Below are positions 50,930-60,891 of a stretch of 64,000 nucleotides of DNA, one piece after another. Each line of letters starts with the position of its first letter. The stretch's first letter is position 1. Source of the DNA: Pseudacidovorax sp. NFM-22. Lineage in GTDB: Bacteria > Pseudomonadota > Gammaproteobacteria > Burkholderiales > Burkholderiaceae_C. Location of the stretch: positions 62,001 to 126,000 of the forward strand of contig NZ_JACBFY010000004.1 of the NCBI RefSeq assembly GCF_021401245.1, in the 5' to 3' direction. The notes beneath the pieces were generated by a model that saw nothing but the letters and a program-made list of their open reading frames with translations, was not told where the DNA came from and did not search any database. A program made the position numbers and the translations under genes.

Positions 50930-51844
50930 TCAGCCTCTCAGGCGCGGATGGCGCCGGATGAAGGCGTCGATGCGCGCCATCACCAGTTCCGGCTGCTCGT
51001 GCACCACCCAGTGCGTGGCGCCTTCCAGGCGCTCGATCTCCAACTGGGGCACATAGTCCTCCAGGCCATCGAGCAGGCCGGGGCGCAAGGCGATGTCGGC
51101 CATGCCCCAGAGCACCAGGGTCGGGATGTCCACCGTCACGCGCTCGCGCGGGATGTCGGGAATGTCGGTGCCGGGCTTGAGCGGCGTAACGCGGTAGAGG
51201 TTGCAGGCGCCCACGAGACCCTTTGACCACACGTCGCGGTACTGCGCCTTCACGTCCTCGGTGAGCCAGTCGGCATTGCCGGCACCGGCATGCATGGACG
51301 ACAGCATGCCGAAGAGCCGCGCGAAGTCGTCGCGCGCCAGCACCTCCTCGCTGCCCGGGCGCGCCAGCCAGTTCATGTAGGCGCTGGCTTCCTGCTGCTC
51401 GGGGCTGTTCTTCAGCTCGCGTGCGAAGGTGCCGGCATGGGGCGAATTGATGATCACCAGCCGGCCCACGCGCTCGGGCATCGCGTTGGCCATGCCCCAG
51501 CCGAAGGCGCCGCCCCAGTCGTGCGCGACCAGCGTGTCGATCTTTCCACCGTCCGCTTCGCTGTCGGCCAGGGCGCGCAGGTCCTGCATCAGGCGGTGGG
51601 CCTGGTAGGCCTCGACTTCCGCCGGCGCGCTGGAGCGCTCGAAGCCCCGCAGGTTGGGCGCCACACAGCGATAGCCGCCGTTCTCGGGCCGGGCGAAATG
51701 CGCCAGCAGCGGATCCCAGATGAAGGCCGCCTCCGGAAAGCCGTGGAGGAAGAGCATCAGCGGCCGGCCGGGCTCGCCGGCCGCGCGGCAGCTGAGCGTG
51801 ATGCCATGCGGCAGCGCGCGCTCGAAGGTCTGGATGTCGGTCAT
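50930..51844 (-). CDS. Alpha/beta hydrolase, epoxide hydrolase-like
   Basis: 304 residues. The oxyanion block FLHGFPEAAFIW near residue 34, nucleophile motif VAHDWGG near 110 (Asp nucleophile) and the closing THWVVHEQP with the catalytic His near 285 are those of the epoxide hydrolase/haloalkane dehalogenase group; HGFPE is more typical of epoxide hydrolases. The ATG at 51844 follows AGGAGACATGTGCG with somewhat long spacing. It is on the same strand as engB but 55 bp after it. Confidence 0.82.
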   Translation of the reverse strand: MTDIQTFERALPHGITLSCRAAGEPGRPLMLFLHGFPEAAFIWDPLLAHFARPENGGYRCVAPNLRGFERSSAPAEVEAYQAHRLMQDLRALADSEADGGKIDTLVAHDWGGAFGWGMANAMPERVGRLVIINSPHAGTFARELKNSPEQQEASAYMNWLARPGSEEVLARDDFARLFGMLSSMHAGAGNADWLTEDVKAQYRDVWSKGLVGACNLYRVTPLKPGTDIPDIPRERVTVDIPTLVLWGMADIALRPGLLDGLEDYVPQLEIERLEGATHWVVHEQPELVMARIDAFIRRHPRLRG

Positions 51845-51899
51845 CGCACATGTCTCCTGGGTGTGGGTCGGAAGACGCGTGCGTGCGGGGCAACTCGCG

Positions 51900-52667
51900 T
51901 CAGCCGGCGTCGGGGTGCGTCCAGCGCCAGATGATCTCGGCCGCTTCGTCCACACCCTGCTTCTTGAGGGCGGAGAAGAGTCTGACCTCGCCGCCGCCGG
52001 CCTGCAGTCGCGCAATCGACAGCGCCTTGTTGGCCTCGGCCCGCGTGAGCTTGTCGGCCTTGGTCAGCAGCACCAGGAAGTTCAGCCCCTGTTCGACGCG
52101 CGGGCGGATCACTTCCAGCAGCACCTCGTCCAGCTCGGTCATGCCCAGGCGCGGGTCGCACATCAGCACCACGCCCGAAAGTTGCTCGCGCGTCATCAGG
52201 TAGTTGCCCATGACGCGCTGCCAGCGCAGCTTGGCCTCGCGCGGCACGGCCGCATAGCCGTAGCCGGGCAGGTCGGCCAGCACGGCATCGTCGACCTGGC
52301 CTTTGCCCACGCCGAACAGGTTGATGTGCTGCGTGCGGCCGGGCGTCTTGGAAGCGAAGGCCAGCCGCTTCTGCTGCGTCAGCGTGTTGATGGCGGTGGA
52401 CTTGCCGGCGTTGGAGCGGCCCACGAAGGCGATCTCGGGCAGGCCCAGCGGGGGCAGGGTGTCCAGCCGCGGCGAGCTGAGCAGGAAGTGGGCGGTGTGC
52501 ATCCAGCCCAGGGCCGTGCGCGAGCGCTCGGCGAAGCTGGCGGCGGGTGCAGGCGTCGCAGGGACGGTGGAGGCGGGCGGACTGGCGTTCTCCGCCGATC
52601 CGCTGGCGGGTGCCGCTGCGGCGTCGGCCGCGTCATCCGCAGGAGAGGGCGGAAAAGTTTGATCCAT
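51900..52667 (-). CDS. engB: Ribosome biogenesis GTP-binding protein EngB (YihA/YsxC)
   Basis: 255 residues. An Ala/Pro-rich N-terminal extension (about residues 5-45) precedes the GTPase domain: G1 GRSNAGKST near residue 82, G3 DLPGYGYA near 131 and G4 TKADK near 203. It is essential for assembly of the large ribosomal subunit in many bacteria. The ATG at 52667 is preferred over a TTG at 52685. Divergent from the cytochrome c4 gene, a common betaproteobacterial arrangement. Confidence 0.93.
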   Translation of the reverse strand: MDQTFPPSPADDAADAAAAPASGSAENASPPASTVPATPAPAASFAERSRTALGWMHTAHFLLSSPRLDTLPPLGLPEIAFVGRSNAGKSTAINTLTQQKRLAFASKTPGRTQHINLFGVGKGQVDDAVLADLPGYGYAAVPREAKLRWQRVMGNYLMTREQLSGVVLMCDPRLGMTELDEVLLEVIRPRVEQGLNFLVLLTKADKLTRAEANKALSIARLQAGGGEVRLFSALKKQGVDEAAEIIWRWTHPDAG

Positions 52668-52764
52668 TCGGTACAGGGTTCTCAAGGAGGCCGTGGAAAG
52701 GGAGCGCGATTGTAGAATTGCCCGGTTTTGCGCCAGTCAGCGTACGAGAGAAGAAGCCCACGAT

Positions 52765-53424
52765 ATGAAGTTGTTCGCGCCTTATCTGCTTGCTGCCGTG
52801 CTGGGATCCGTTCTGGGGGGAACGGCCATGGCGGCAGATGCTCCGGCCGCTGCGGCCAAGCCCGCCAAGCCGGATCCGGCCAAGGGCGACACGCTCTTCA
52901 CGACAGCGCCGCCCAACGGCGTCGCCTGCGCCTCGTGCCACAACGCCGACGGCAATTCGGCCATCGCGGCGAATCCCAAGCTGGCCCAGCAGCATCCCGA
53001 ATACCTCCTCAAGCAGCTGCACGAGTTCAAGTCCGGCAAGCGCAAGAGCCCGATCATGCAGCCCATGGTGGCCAACCTGAGCGAGCAGGACATGCGCGAC
53101 ATCGCCTGGTTCCTGGGCAGCAAGACGGTCAAGCCCGGCTTCGCCAAGGAGAAGGACCTGGTCGTGCTGGGCGAGCGCATCTACCGCGGCGGCATCGCCG
53201 ATCGTCAGGTGCCTGCGTGCGCCGGCTGCCACAGCCCCACCGGTGCCGGCATCCCCGCGCAGTATCCGCGCCTGGGCGGCCAGCATTCCGACTACACCGA
53301 AGGCCAGCTCAAGGCCTTCCGCGACGGCATCCGCACCAACAGCCCGCAGATGACCGGCGTGGCCGCCAAGATGAACGACCGCGAGATCAAGGCCGTCGCC
53401 GACTACATCGCTGGCTTGCGTTGA
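52765..53424 (+). CDS. Diheme cytochrome c4
   Basis: 219 residues with a Sec signal peptide (VLGSVLGGTAMAAD, cleavage near residue 27). Two c-type heme sites: CASCH near residue 55 and CAGCH near 152, each followed by a Met-containing loop (KSPIMQPM; NSPQMTG) for axial ligation. It carries electrons in the periplasm towards terminal oxidases. The two heme domains are homologous. A strong terminator follows, and cytochrome maturation genes come next. Confidence 0.93.
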   Translation: MKLFAPYLLAAVLGSVLGGTAMAADAPAAAAKPAKPDPAKGDTLFTTAPPNGVACASCHNADGNSAIAANPKLAQQHPEYLLKQLHEFKSGKRKSPIMQPMVANLSEQDMRDIAWFLGSKTVKPGFAKEKDLVVLGERIYRGGIADRQVPACAGCHSPTGAGIPAQYPRLGGQHSDYTEGQLKAFRDGIRTNSPQMTGVAAKMNDREIKAVADYIAGLR

Positions 53425-53476
53425 TTCGACGCAAGTCAAAAAACCGCAGAACCAACCGCCGACAATCCAACTCCAC

Positions 53477-53513
53477 AAGGGCGGGCCGATCCCTGGGATC
53501 GCCCGCCCTTTTT
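53477..53513 (+). terminator. Rho-independent terminator of cytochrome c4
   Basis: AAGGGCGGGC and GCCCGCCCTT pair, with GATCCC/GGGATC extending the stem around one bulged C, and a TTTTT tract follows (53509-53513). Confidence 0.88.
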
Positions 53514-53536
53514 CCTGTCCACCGCTGCCTTCCGTC

Positions 53537-55720
53537 ATGAGCGTCTCCACCCACGGCCTTCGCCTTCGAACCGGCTCGCAGGCCCTGCGCGCTGCCGTGG
53601 AACTGCTGTCGTCGATGCGTTTTGCCATCGCGCTGCTGACGGTCATCTGCATCGCCTCGGTCATCGGCACCGTGCTCAAGCAGCAGGAGCCGATCAACAA
53701 CTACATCAACCAGTTCGGGCCCTTCTGGGCGCAGGTGTTCCGCAGCGCGCGGCTGGACACCATCTACAGCGCCTGGTGGTTCCTGCTGATCCTGGCCTTC
53801 CTGGTGGTCAGCACCTCGCTGTGCATCGCGCGCAACACGCCGCGCATCATGAGCGACCTGCGCAGCTACAAGGAAGACCTGCGCGTGCAGGGCCTGAAGG
53901 CCTTCGGCCTGCGCGCCGAGACGGTGCTGGCCGAGTCGCCCGACGCCGCCGCCAACCGCATCGGCCAGCAGCTGGTGGGGGGCGGCTGGAAGGTCAAGCT
54001 GCAGAAGCGCGAGACGACCGGCGCACCGGCGGGCTGGATGGTGGCGGCCCGTGCGGGCGGCGCCAACAAGCTGGGCTACATCGCCGCCCACGGCGCCATC
54101 GTGCTGATCTGCCTGGGCGGCCTGCTCGACGGCGACCTGATCGTGCGCGCGCAGACCTGGCTGGGCGGCAAGTCGGTCTACACCGGCGGCGGCATGATCG
54201 CCGACGTGCCCGCACAGCACCGCCTGGCGCCGACCAACCCGACCTTCCGCGGCAACATCCTGGTGCCCGAGGGCGCGCAGTCCTCGGTGGCCATCCTCAA
54301 CCAGGCCGATGGCGTGTTGCTGCAGGAGCTGCCCTTCGCCATCGAGCTCAAGAAGTTCATCGTCGACTACTACGCGACCGGCATGCCCAAGCTCTTCGCC
54401 AGCGAGGTGGTGCTGCACGACCGCGCCACCGGCGAGACGAAGAACGCGCGCATCGAGGTCAACCACCCGGCCAGCTGGAAGGGTGTCGAGATCTACCAGT
54501 CCAGCTTCGACGATGGCGGCTCGCGCGTGAAGCTGCGCGCCGTGCCCATGGGCGCGGCGGCCAAGCCCTTCGAGGTCGAGGGCACCATCGGCACCAGCAC
54601 CGAGCTGACCAACGGCAAGGACAAGCTCACGCTCGAATACACCGCGCTGCGCGTGATCAACGTCGAGAATTTCGCCGGTGCCAACGGCGGCAGCGGCGCC
54701 GACGTGCGCAAGGTGGACCTGGTCGGCAGCCTCGAATCGCGCCTGGGCGCGGCCCACAAGGTGGACAAGCCCAAGGAGTTGCGCAACATCGGCCCGAGCA
54801 TCGGCTACAAGCTGCGAGACGCCGCCGGCCAGGCGCGCGAATACCAGAACTACATGGTGCCCACGGTGATGGAAGAGGGCGCGCCGCCGGTCTTCCTGCT
54901 CGGCGTGCGCGAGCAACCCGACCAGCCCTTCCGCTACCTGCGCGTGCCCGCCGACGACGAGATGGGGCTGGCCGGCTTCACCCGCCTGCGCGAGGCGCTG
55001 GCCGATCCCGCCGTGCGCGCCCAGGCCGTGGATCGCTACGTCGCCCAGGCCATCGGTCCCGACCGTCCGGAGCAGGCGCAGCAACTGCGCGCCTCGGCGC
55101 TGCGGGCCATCGGCCTGTTTGCCGGCGCCGAGCAACTGCAGGGCGGCACGGCGCGTGCGGATGGGGGCAATGCCTCCGGCTGGCAGGCGATTGCCGAATT
55201 CATCGACCAGCAGGTGCCCGAGGCCGAGCGCGAGCGCGCTGGGCAGATCCTGGTGCGCGTGGTCAACGACGTGCTGTTCGAACTGCTCAACCTGAGCCGC
55301 ACGCAGGCCGGCCAGGCACCCCTGCCGCACGACGACAAATCGCAGGCCTGGCTCACGCAGGCCGTGCTCTCGCTGAGCGACGCCGCCTTCTACCCGGCGC
55401 CCGTGGCGCTCATGCTCACCGACTTCACGCAGGTGCAGGCCAGCGTCTTCCAGGTGGCCCGCGCGCCGGGCAAGAGCGTGGTCTACCTGGGCTGCCTGTT
55501 GCTGATCGTGGGCATTTTTGCCATGCTCTACGTCCGCGAGCGGCGGCTGTGGGTGTGGCTGGCGCCCCGTGCCGACGGAACCGGCGCCGAGGCGTCGATG
55601 GCCCTCTCGGTCAACCGCCGCGGCCTGGACACCGACAAGGAATTCCACCGCCTGCGCGAGCGCCTGCTGGGCCTGTCCCCGGCCGACACGCCTTCTTCTG
55701 CGGAGACACCATCCCGATGA
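53537..55720 (+). CDS. resB: Cytochrome c biogenesis protein ResB (Ccs1)
   Basis: 727-residue membrane protein of system II cytochrome c maturation, which with CcsA transports heme and ligates it to apocytochromes. N-terminal LLSSMRFAIALLTVICIASVIGT and helix pairs near residues 80-100 and 178-200 bracket the large periplasmic domain (about 205-640); a last helix lies near 645-665. The QEPINNYINQFGPFWAQVF block is typical. Stop overlaps the ccsA start (ATGA). Confidence 0.94.
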   Translation: MSVSTHGLRLRTGSQALRAAVELLSSMRFAIALLTVICIASVIGTVLKQQEPINNYINQFGPFWAQVFRSARLDTIYSAWWFLLILAFLVVSTSLCIARNTPRIMSDLRSYKEDLRVQGLKAFGLRAETVLAESPDAAANRIGQQLVGGGWKVKLQKRETTGAPAGWMVAARAGGANKLGYIAAHGAIVLICLGGLLDGDLIVRAQTWLGGKSVYTGGGMIADVPAQHRLAPTNPTFRGNILVPEGAQSSVAILNQADGVLLQELPFAIELKKFIVDYYATGMPKLFASEVVLHDRATGETKNARIEVNHPASWKGVEIYQSSFDDGGSRVKLRAVPMGAAAKPFEVEGTIGTSTELTNGKDKLTLEYTALRVINVENFAGANGGSGADVRKVDLVGSLESRLGAAHKVDKPKELRNIGPSIGYKLRDAAGQAREYQNYMVPTVMEEGAPPVFLLGVREQPDQPFRYLRVPADDEMGLAGFTRLREALADPAVRAQAVDRYVAQAIGPDRPEQAQQLRASALRAIGLFAGAEQLQGGTARADGGNASGWQAIAEFIDQQVPEAERERAGQILVRVVNDVLFELLNLSRTQAGQAPLPHDDKSQAWLTQAVLSLSDAAFYPAPVALMLTDFTQVQASVFQVARAPGKSVVYLGCLLLIVGIFAMLYVRERRLWVWLAPRADGTGAEASMALSVNRRGLDTDKEFHRLRERLLGLSPADTPSSAETPSR

Positions 55721-57048
55721 ACACCGTCACCAGCACCACCACGCTGAGCCTCAACGAAGGCTGGTTCTCCCGCCGCAGCCTGACCGACTGGTTGTTTGCC
55801 GCCTTCGTGCTGGCGGGCGGGTTGTTCGCGTTGGCGCGCTATCACGGCGCGATGGACGGGTACGAAAAGGCCATCCTGCTCGGCACGCTGCCGGCGCTGG
55901 TGTGGCTGGGCTGGTTCTGGCGTCCGCTGCAGCGGCTCGGCATCGTGGTGGCCGCCGCCTCGGTGCTGGCCATCGTGAGCTACCAGGGCGACCTGGCGCG
56001 GGCCGACACCGTGTTCTGGCTCAAATACTTCATCTCCAGCCAGTCGGCCATCCTGTGGATGAGCGTGCTCTTTTTCATGAGCACCGTCTTCTACTGGCTG
56101 GGCTTCTTTGCCAGCGGCCAATCCTGCGCCATGGAGCGCATCGGCTCGCGCCTGGCCTGGGCGGCGGTGACCATGGCGCTGATCGGCACCATGGTGCGCT
56201 GGTATGAGAGCCACCAGATCGGCCCCGACATCGGCCACATCCCGGTGAGCAACCTCTACGAGGTCTTCGTGCTCTTCTGCTGGATGACGGCAGCCTTCTA
56301 CCTCTACTACGAGGAGCGCTACCGCACCCGCGCCCTCGGCGCCTTCGTCATGCTGGTGGTGAGCGCGGCGGTGGGCTTCCTGCTCTGGTACACGCTGGTG
56401 CGCGGCGCGCACGAGATCCAGCCGCTGGTGCCCGCGCTGCAGAGTTGGTGGATGAAGCTGCATGTGCCCGCCAACTTCATCGGCTATGGCACCTTCTCTT
56501 TGGCCGCGATGGTGGCCTTCGCGTACCTCATCAAGCAGCAGGCGGCCGAGACCCGCTGGTGGCGCCTGACACCCATCTGGCTGCTGGGCGCGGCGCTGTG
56601 CTTCGTGCCCATTGCCTTCCGCCAGCGTGGTGTGGCCGAGGCGGGCGGCAGCTACTGGGTGGGCTATGCGCTCATCTCGGCGCTGATCGCGGCCGGCATC
56701 CTGCTGGGCCGTCGCCGCATCGCCGCCCGCCTGCCGGCCTTCGAGGTGCTGGACGACGTGATGTACAAGGCCATCGCCGTCGGCTTCGCCTTCTTCACCA
56801 TCGCCACGGTGCTGGGCGCGCTGTGGGCCGCCGACGCCTGGGGCGGCTACTGGAGCTGGGACCCGAAGGAGACCTGGGCGCTGATCGTCTGGCTCAACTA
56901 CGCGGCCTGGCTGCACATGCGGCTGGTCAAGGGCCTGCGGGGCACGGTCGCTTCATGGTGGGCGCTGGTGGGCCTGGCGGTGACCACCTTCGCCTTCCTG
57001 GGCGTCAACATGTTCCTGTCGGGCCTGCACAGCTACGGCACGCTGTAG
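55717..57048 (+). CDS. ccsA: Cytochrome c biogenesis protein CcsA (ResC)
   Basis: 443-residue polytopic heme-handling protein, partner of ResB. The tryptophan-rich WWD signature WGGYWSWDPKETWAL near residue 383 is diagnostic, as are the His-containing HVPANFIGYGTFSLA near 248 and WLHMRLVKGLRG near 408 (heme ligands). The start overlaps the resB stop. Confidence 0.94.
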   Translation: MNTVTSTTTLSLNEGWFSRRSLTDWLFAAFVLAGGLFALARYHGAMDGYEKAILLGTLPALVWLGWFWRPLQRLGIVVAAASVLAIVSYQGDLARADTVFWLKYFISSQSAILWMSVLFFMSTVFYWLGFFASGQSCAMERIGSRLAWAAVTMALIGTMVRWYESHQIGPDIGHIPVSNLYEVFVLFCWMTAAFYLYYEERYRTRALGAFVMLVVSAAVGFLLWYTLVRGAHEIQPLVPALQSWWMKLHVPANFIGYGTFSLAAMVAFAYLIKQQAAETRWWRLTPIWLLGAALCFVPIAFRQRGVAEAGGSYWVGYALISALIAAGILLGRRRIAARLPAFEVLDDVMYKAIAVGFAFFTIATVLGALWAADAWGGYWSWDPKETWALIVWLNYAAWLHMRLVKGLRGTVASWWALVGLAVTTFAFLGVNMFLSGLHSYGTL

Positions 57049-57077
57049 GCCACGACCGCCGGCCCGCGTGCCGGCGC

Positions 57078-57107
57078 AGCCCCACCCGCGGCGGGGGCAG
57101 GGCTTTT
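57078..57107 (+). terminator. Terminator-like hairpin after ccsA
   Basis: AGCCC (57078-57082) and GGGCT (57100-57104) close a stem reinforced by CCCGC/GCGGG inside, followed by TTT. It separates resB-ccsA from msrP-msrQ. Confidence 0.6.
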
Positions 57108-57123
57108 GGGGCAGACTGAAATC

Positions 57124-57140
57124 CAGGTGGAGCCCACCTG
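57124..57140. promoter_or_regulatory. Inverted repeat upstream of msrP
   Basis: CAGGTGG-agc-CCACCTG is a perfect 7-bp dyad. CCACCTG occurs again at 57179-57185, 30 bp before the msrP start. It could be an operator of the msrPQ operon or a small leader hairpin; no known regulator site is recognised. Confidence 0.45.
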
Positions 57141-57214
57141 CGTAACCAAATGGACGTGGGCACCGAACTCCTCAGGGTCCACCTGTGTCCCACCGCCTGC
57201 GAAAGGGCTCCCCC

Positions 57215-58215
<1,001 letters not shown>

Positions 58216-58216
<1 letters not shown>

Positions 58217-58893
58217 TGGCGACGGCTGCACAGGCGGGCCGCAGGCCGACAGCCCGGCCCGCGGGCGGTCACGGGCTCAACCGGCTGCTGATGCAGCCGG
58301 CCGCCAAGCCGGCGGTGTTCGTGCTGTGCCTGCTGCCCTTCGCGTGGCTGCTCTATGGCGCCGTGGCCGACCAGCTCGGTGCCAATCCGGCGGAGTACCT
58401 GCTGCGTGCCACGGGCGACTGGGCCCTGCGCTTTCTCTGCATCGTGCTGGCCGTGACGCCGCTGCGCGTCATGGCCAGGCTCACCGCGATCGCGCGCTGG
58501 CGCCGCATGCTGGGGCTCTTCGCCTACTTCTACGTGGTGGTGCACCTGCTGTGCTACTCGTGGTTCGACATGGGCTTCGACCTGCCGGCCATCGTGGCGG
58601 ACATTCCCAAGCGGCCCTTCATCCTCGTGGGCTTCGCGGCCTTCGTGCTGCTGACGCTGCTGGCCGCCACCTCCTTCAACCGCGCGATCAAGGCCCTGGG
58701 CGGCAAGCGCTGGCAGCGGCTGCATCGCCTGGTCTACCTGTGCGCCGGGCTGGGGCTGCTGCACTTCTTCTGGATGCGGGCTGGCAAGAACAACTTCGGC
58801 GAAGTCGGCATCTACGCGGTCGTCATCGCGGTGTTGCTGGGCTGGCGCGTGTGGCATGCCGTTGCCACGCGCAGAGCAAGCGCCGCGCCGTAG
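58216..58893 (+). CDS. msrQ: Heme-binding membrane subunit MsrQ (YedZ)
   Basis: 225 residues with about six helices that pass quinol electrons through heme b to MsrP. Family blocks: GDWALRFLCIVLAVTPLR near residue 73, RRMLGLFAYFYVVVHLLCY near 95 and KRWQRLHRLVYLCAGLGLLHFFW near 161, with His ligands at HLLCY, LHRLVY and LLHFFW. Coupled to msrP. Confidence 0.93.
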
Positions 58894-58903
58894 CACAATG
58901 AAA

Positions 58904-58925
58904 GAAGGCGGCCTGGGCCGCCTTC
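58904..58925. terminator. Bidirectional hairpin between msrQ and lysA
   Basis: GAAGGCGGC and GCCGCCTTC form a perfect 9-bp stem with a CTGG loop, between convergent genes. Confidence 0.75.
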
Positions 58926-58931
58926 GTCATG

Positions 58932-60227
58932 TCAAAGCAGTTGCTCTGTGCGCAACTGGTCTTCCACCGTCTCGCGCCGGCGGATGAGTCGGGCCTCGGT
59001 GCCACTGACCAGCACTTCGGCCGCGCGGCCGCGGGTGTTGTAGTTGCTGGCCATGCTCATGCAATAGGCCCCAGCCGAGAGCACCGCGAGCAGGTCGCCG
59101 GACTGCACAGCGAGGTCGCGGTCGCGGCCCAACCAGTCGCCGCTTTCGCACACCGGGCCGACCACGTCGTAGCGCACCGGCTCGGCATCCGCCTTCAGCA
59201 CCACCGGTTCGATGCGGTGGAAGGCCTCGTACATGGCAGGCCTGGGCAGGTCGTTCATGGCTGCATCGACGATGCAGAAGTTCTTCTCTTCGCCGGGCTT
59301 GGTGTAGAGCACCTCGGTCAGGCAGACGCCGGCGTTGCCCACCAGTGATCGGCCCGGCTCGATGACCAGCTTGCGGTCACCGAAGCCGCGGGCGTCCAGC
59401 CGGGCCAGCAGCTGCTGCCACAGCGCATCGGCCGCAGGCGGCGTGTCGCCGTTGTAGTCGATGCCCAGGCCGCCGCCGAAGTCCAGGTGCTGCAGCCGGA
59501 TGTCCTGGGCCTCGATGGCCTGCACCAAATCGAGCACGCGCTCCAGCGCGTCCAGGTAGGGGGAGGCCTCGGTGATCTGCGAGCCGATGTGGCAGTCGAT
59601 GCCGACGACGGTCAGGCCAGGCAGCGATGTGGCATGCCGGTAGACCTCGACCGCGCGGTCGTGCGCGATGCCGAACTTGTTGCCCTTGAGGCCGGTGGAG
59701 ATGTACGGATGCGTCTTTGCGTCGACGTTGGGATTGATGCGCAGGCTGACCGGCGCGCGCTTGCCGGCGGCCACGGCGACGTCGCTCAGCACGTCGAGTT
59801 CGGCTTCGCTCTCGACGTTGAAGCAGGCGATGCCGGCGTCCAGGGCTTGGCGCATCTCGGCGCGGGTCTTGCCTACGCCGGAGAAGATCACCTTGCGCGC
59901 ATCGGCGCCTGCCGCCAGCACGCGGGCCAGTTCGCCCCCGGAGACGATGTCGAAACCGCAGCCGGCTTCGGCGAAGACGCGCAGCACGCCCAGCGAGGAG
60001 TTGGCCTTCATCGCATAGCAGACCAGCGCGTCGCGGCCTTCGAAGCCGCGGCGGTAGGCGGCGAGCGCATCGAGCATCCACTGCTTGGAATAGACGAACA
60101 GCGGCGTCCCATGTTCGCGCGCGAGCGCCTGCAGGTCGGCCTGCTCGACACGCAGCGTGCCGTCCTCGCGGGCAATATGGGGTTGGCCCGGCAGCACGGT
60201 GCCGGTGGAAGCGGGAGAGGCGGTCAT
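58932..60227 (-). CDS. lysA: Diaminopimelate decarboxylase
   Basis: 431 residues, last step of lysine biosynthesis. PLP-binding Lys in YAMKANSSLGVLR near residue 66, then GIDCHIGSQITE near 197, HLDFGGGLGIDY near 235, the EPGRSLVGNAG block near 283 and CESGDWLGRDR near 355 (active-site Cys). The ATG at 60227 overlaps the lptM stop (ATGA), which decides the start. Confidence 0.97.
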   Translation of the reverse strand: MTASPASTGTVLPGQPHIAREDGTLRVEQADLQALAREHGTPLFVYSKQWMLDALAAYRRGFEGRDALVCYAMKANSSLGVLRVFAEAGCGFDIVSGGELARVLAAGADARKVIFSGVGKTRAEMRQALDAGIACFNVESEAELDVLSDVAVAAGKRAPVSLRINPNVDAKTHPYISTGLKGNKFGIAHDRAVEVYRHATSLPGLTVVGIDCHIGSQITEASPYLDALERVLDLVQAIEAQDIRLQHLDFGGGLGIDYNGDTPPAADALWQQLLARLDARGFGDRKLVIEPGRSLVGNAGVCLTEVLYTKPGEEKNFCIVDAAMNDLPRPAMYEAFHRIEPVVLKADAEPVRYDVVGPVCESGDWLGRDRDLAVQSGDLLAVLSAGAYCMSMASNYNTRGRAAEVLVSGTEARLIRRRETVEDQLRTEQLL

Positions 60228-60475
60228 GGACGGGAAGCGGGAGCCGAGGTGGAGGCCGGTGCGCTGGCGGCGTCGGCAGGTGTGGGCGCGGCCTTGTTGC
60301 CGGAGCCGGTGAGCACCTGCGGCAGGGTGGCGCGCTGGGCGGCGGCGGGCTCGGTCGGCAGGTAGAGCGCGCCCCGCTGGCCACAGGCCGACAAGGCGGC
60401 AAGGGCCGCGAGCGCAAAGGCCTTGGCGAGGTGGCGCAAGGGGGCGCTCACTAGAATTTGCCGAGCATTCAACAT
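60224..60475 (-). CDS. lptM: LPS translocon maturation lipoprotein LptM (YifL-like)
   Basis: 83 residues. Lipobox LSAC (Cys32) then the conserved [10 protein letters not shown] motif, corresponding to CGxKGPLYxP of the family; an Ala/Pro/Ser-rich tail follows. LptM assists oxidative maturation of LptD. Coupled to lysA, as is usual in proteobacteria. Divergent from cyaY with only 19 bp between start codons. Confidence 0.88.
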   Translation of the reverse strand: MLNARQILVSAPLRHLAKAFALAALAALSACGQRGALYLPTEPAAAQRATLPQVLTGSGNKAAPTPADAASAPASTSAPASRP

Positions 60476-60494
60476 CGCGAAATTTTATCCAGTC

Positions 60495-60827
60495 ATGACC
60501 GACGCCCAGTACCTCGATCTCGCGGAATCCGCCCTGGCAGCCATCGAACGATGCTGCGACCAGATCAACGAGAACACCGACGCGGACATCGACAACCAGC
60601 GGGTCGGCGGCATGATCACGCTGACCTTCGCCAACCGCAGCCAGGTGGTGGTGAACCTGCAGCCGCCGCTGCACGAGATCTGGCTGGCGGCCCGCACCGG
60701 CGGCTACCACTTCCGCCACGACGGGCAGCAGTGGGTGGACACCAAGACCGGCGAGGAGCTCTTTGCCCGGTTGTCGCAGGAGTGCAGCCTGCAGGCGGGC
60801 GAGCCCTTGGGCTTCAAGGCGGGCTGA
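60495..60827 (+). CDS. cyaY: Frataxin-like iron-binding protein CyaY
   Basis: 110 residues. Acidic first helix ([19 protein letters not shown]) followed by the beta sheet with [27 protein letters not shown] and [14 protein letters not shown], the frataxin fold pattern. It modulates iron-sulfur cluster assembly with IscS. The ATG at 60495 is preferred over a longer upstream frame. Convergent with ponA (64 bp). Confidence 0.94.
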   Translation: MTDAQYLDLAESALAAIERCCDQINENTDADIDNQRVGGMITLTFANRSQVVVNLQPPLHEIWLAARTGGYHFRHDGQQWVDTKTGEELFARLSQECSLQAGEPLGFKAG

Positions 60828-60891
60828 GCCGCAGGCGCCCCGGCGGGCCTCCGGCCGCGTCGGGGCAGCCGGGAAGCCCGCGGCCGCCGGC

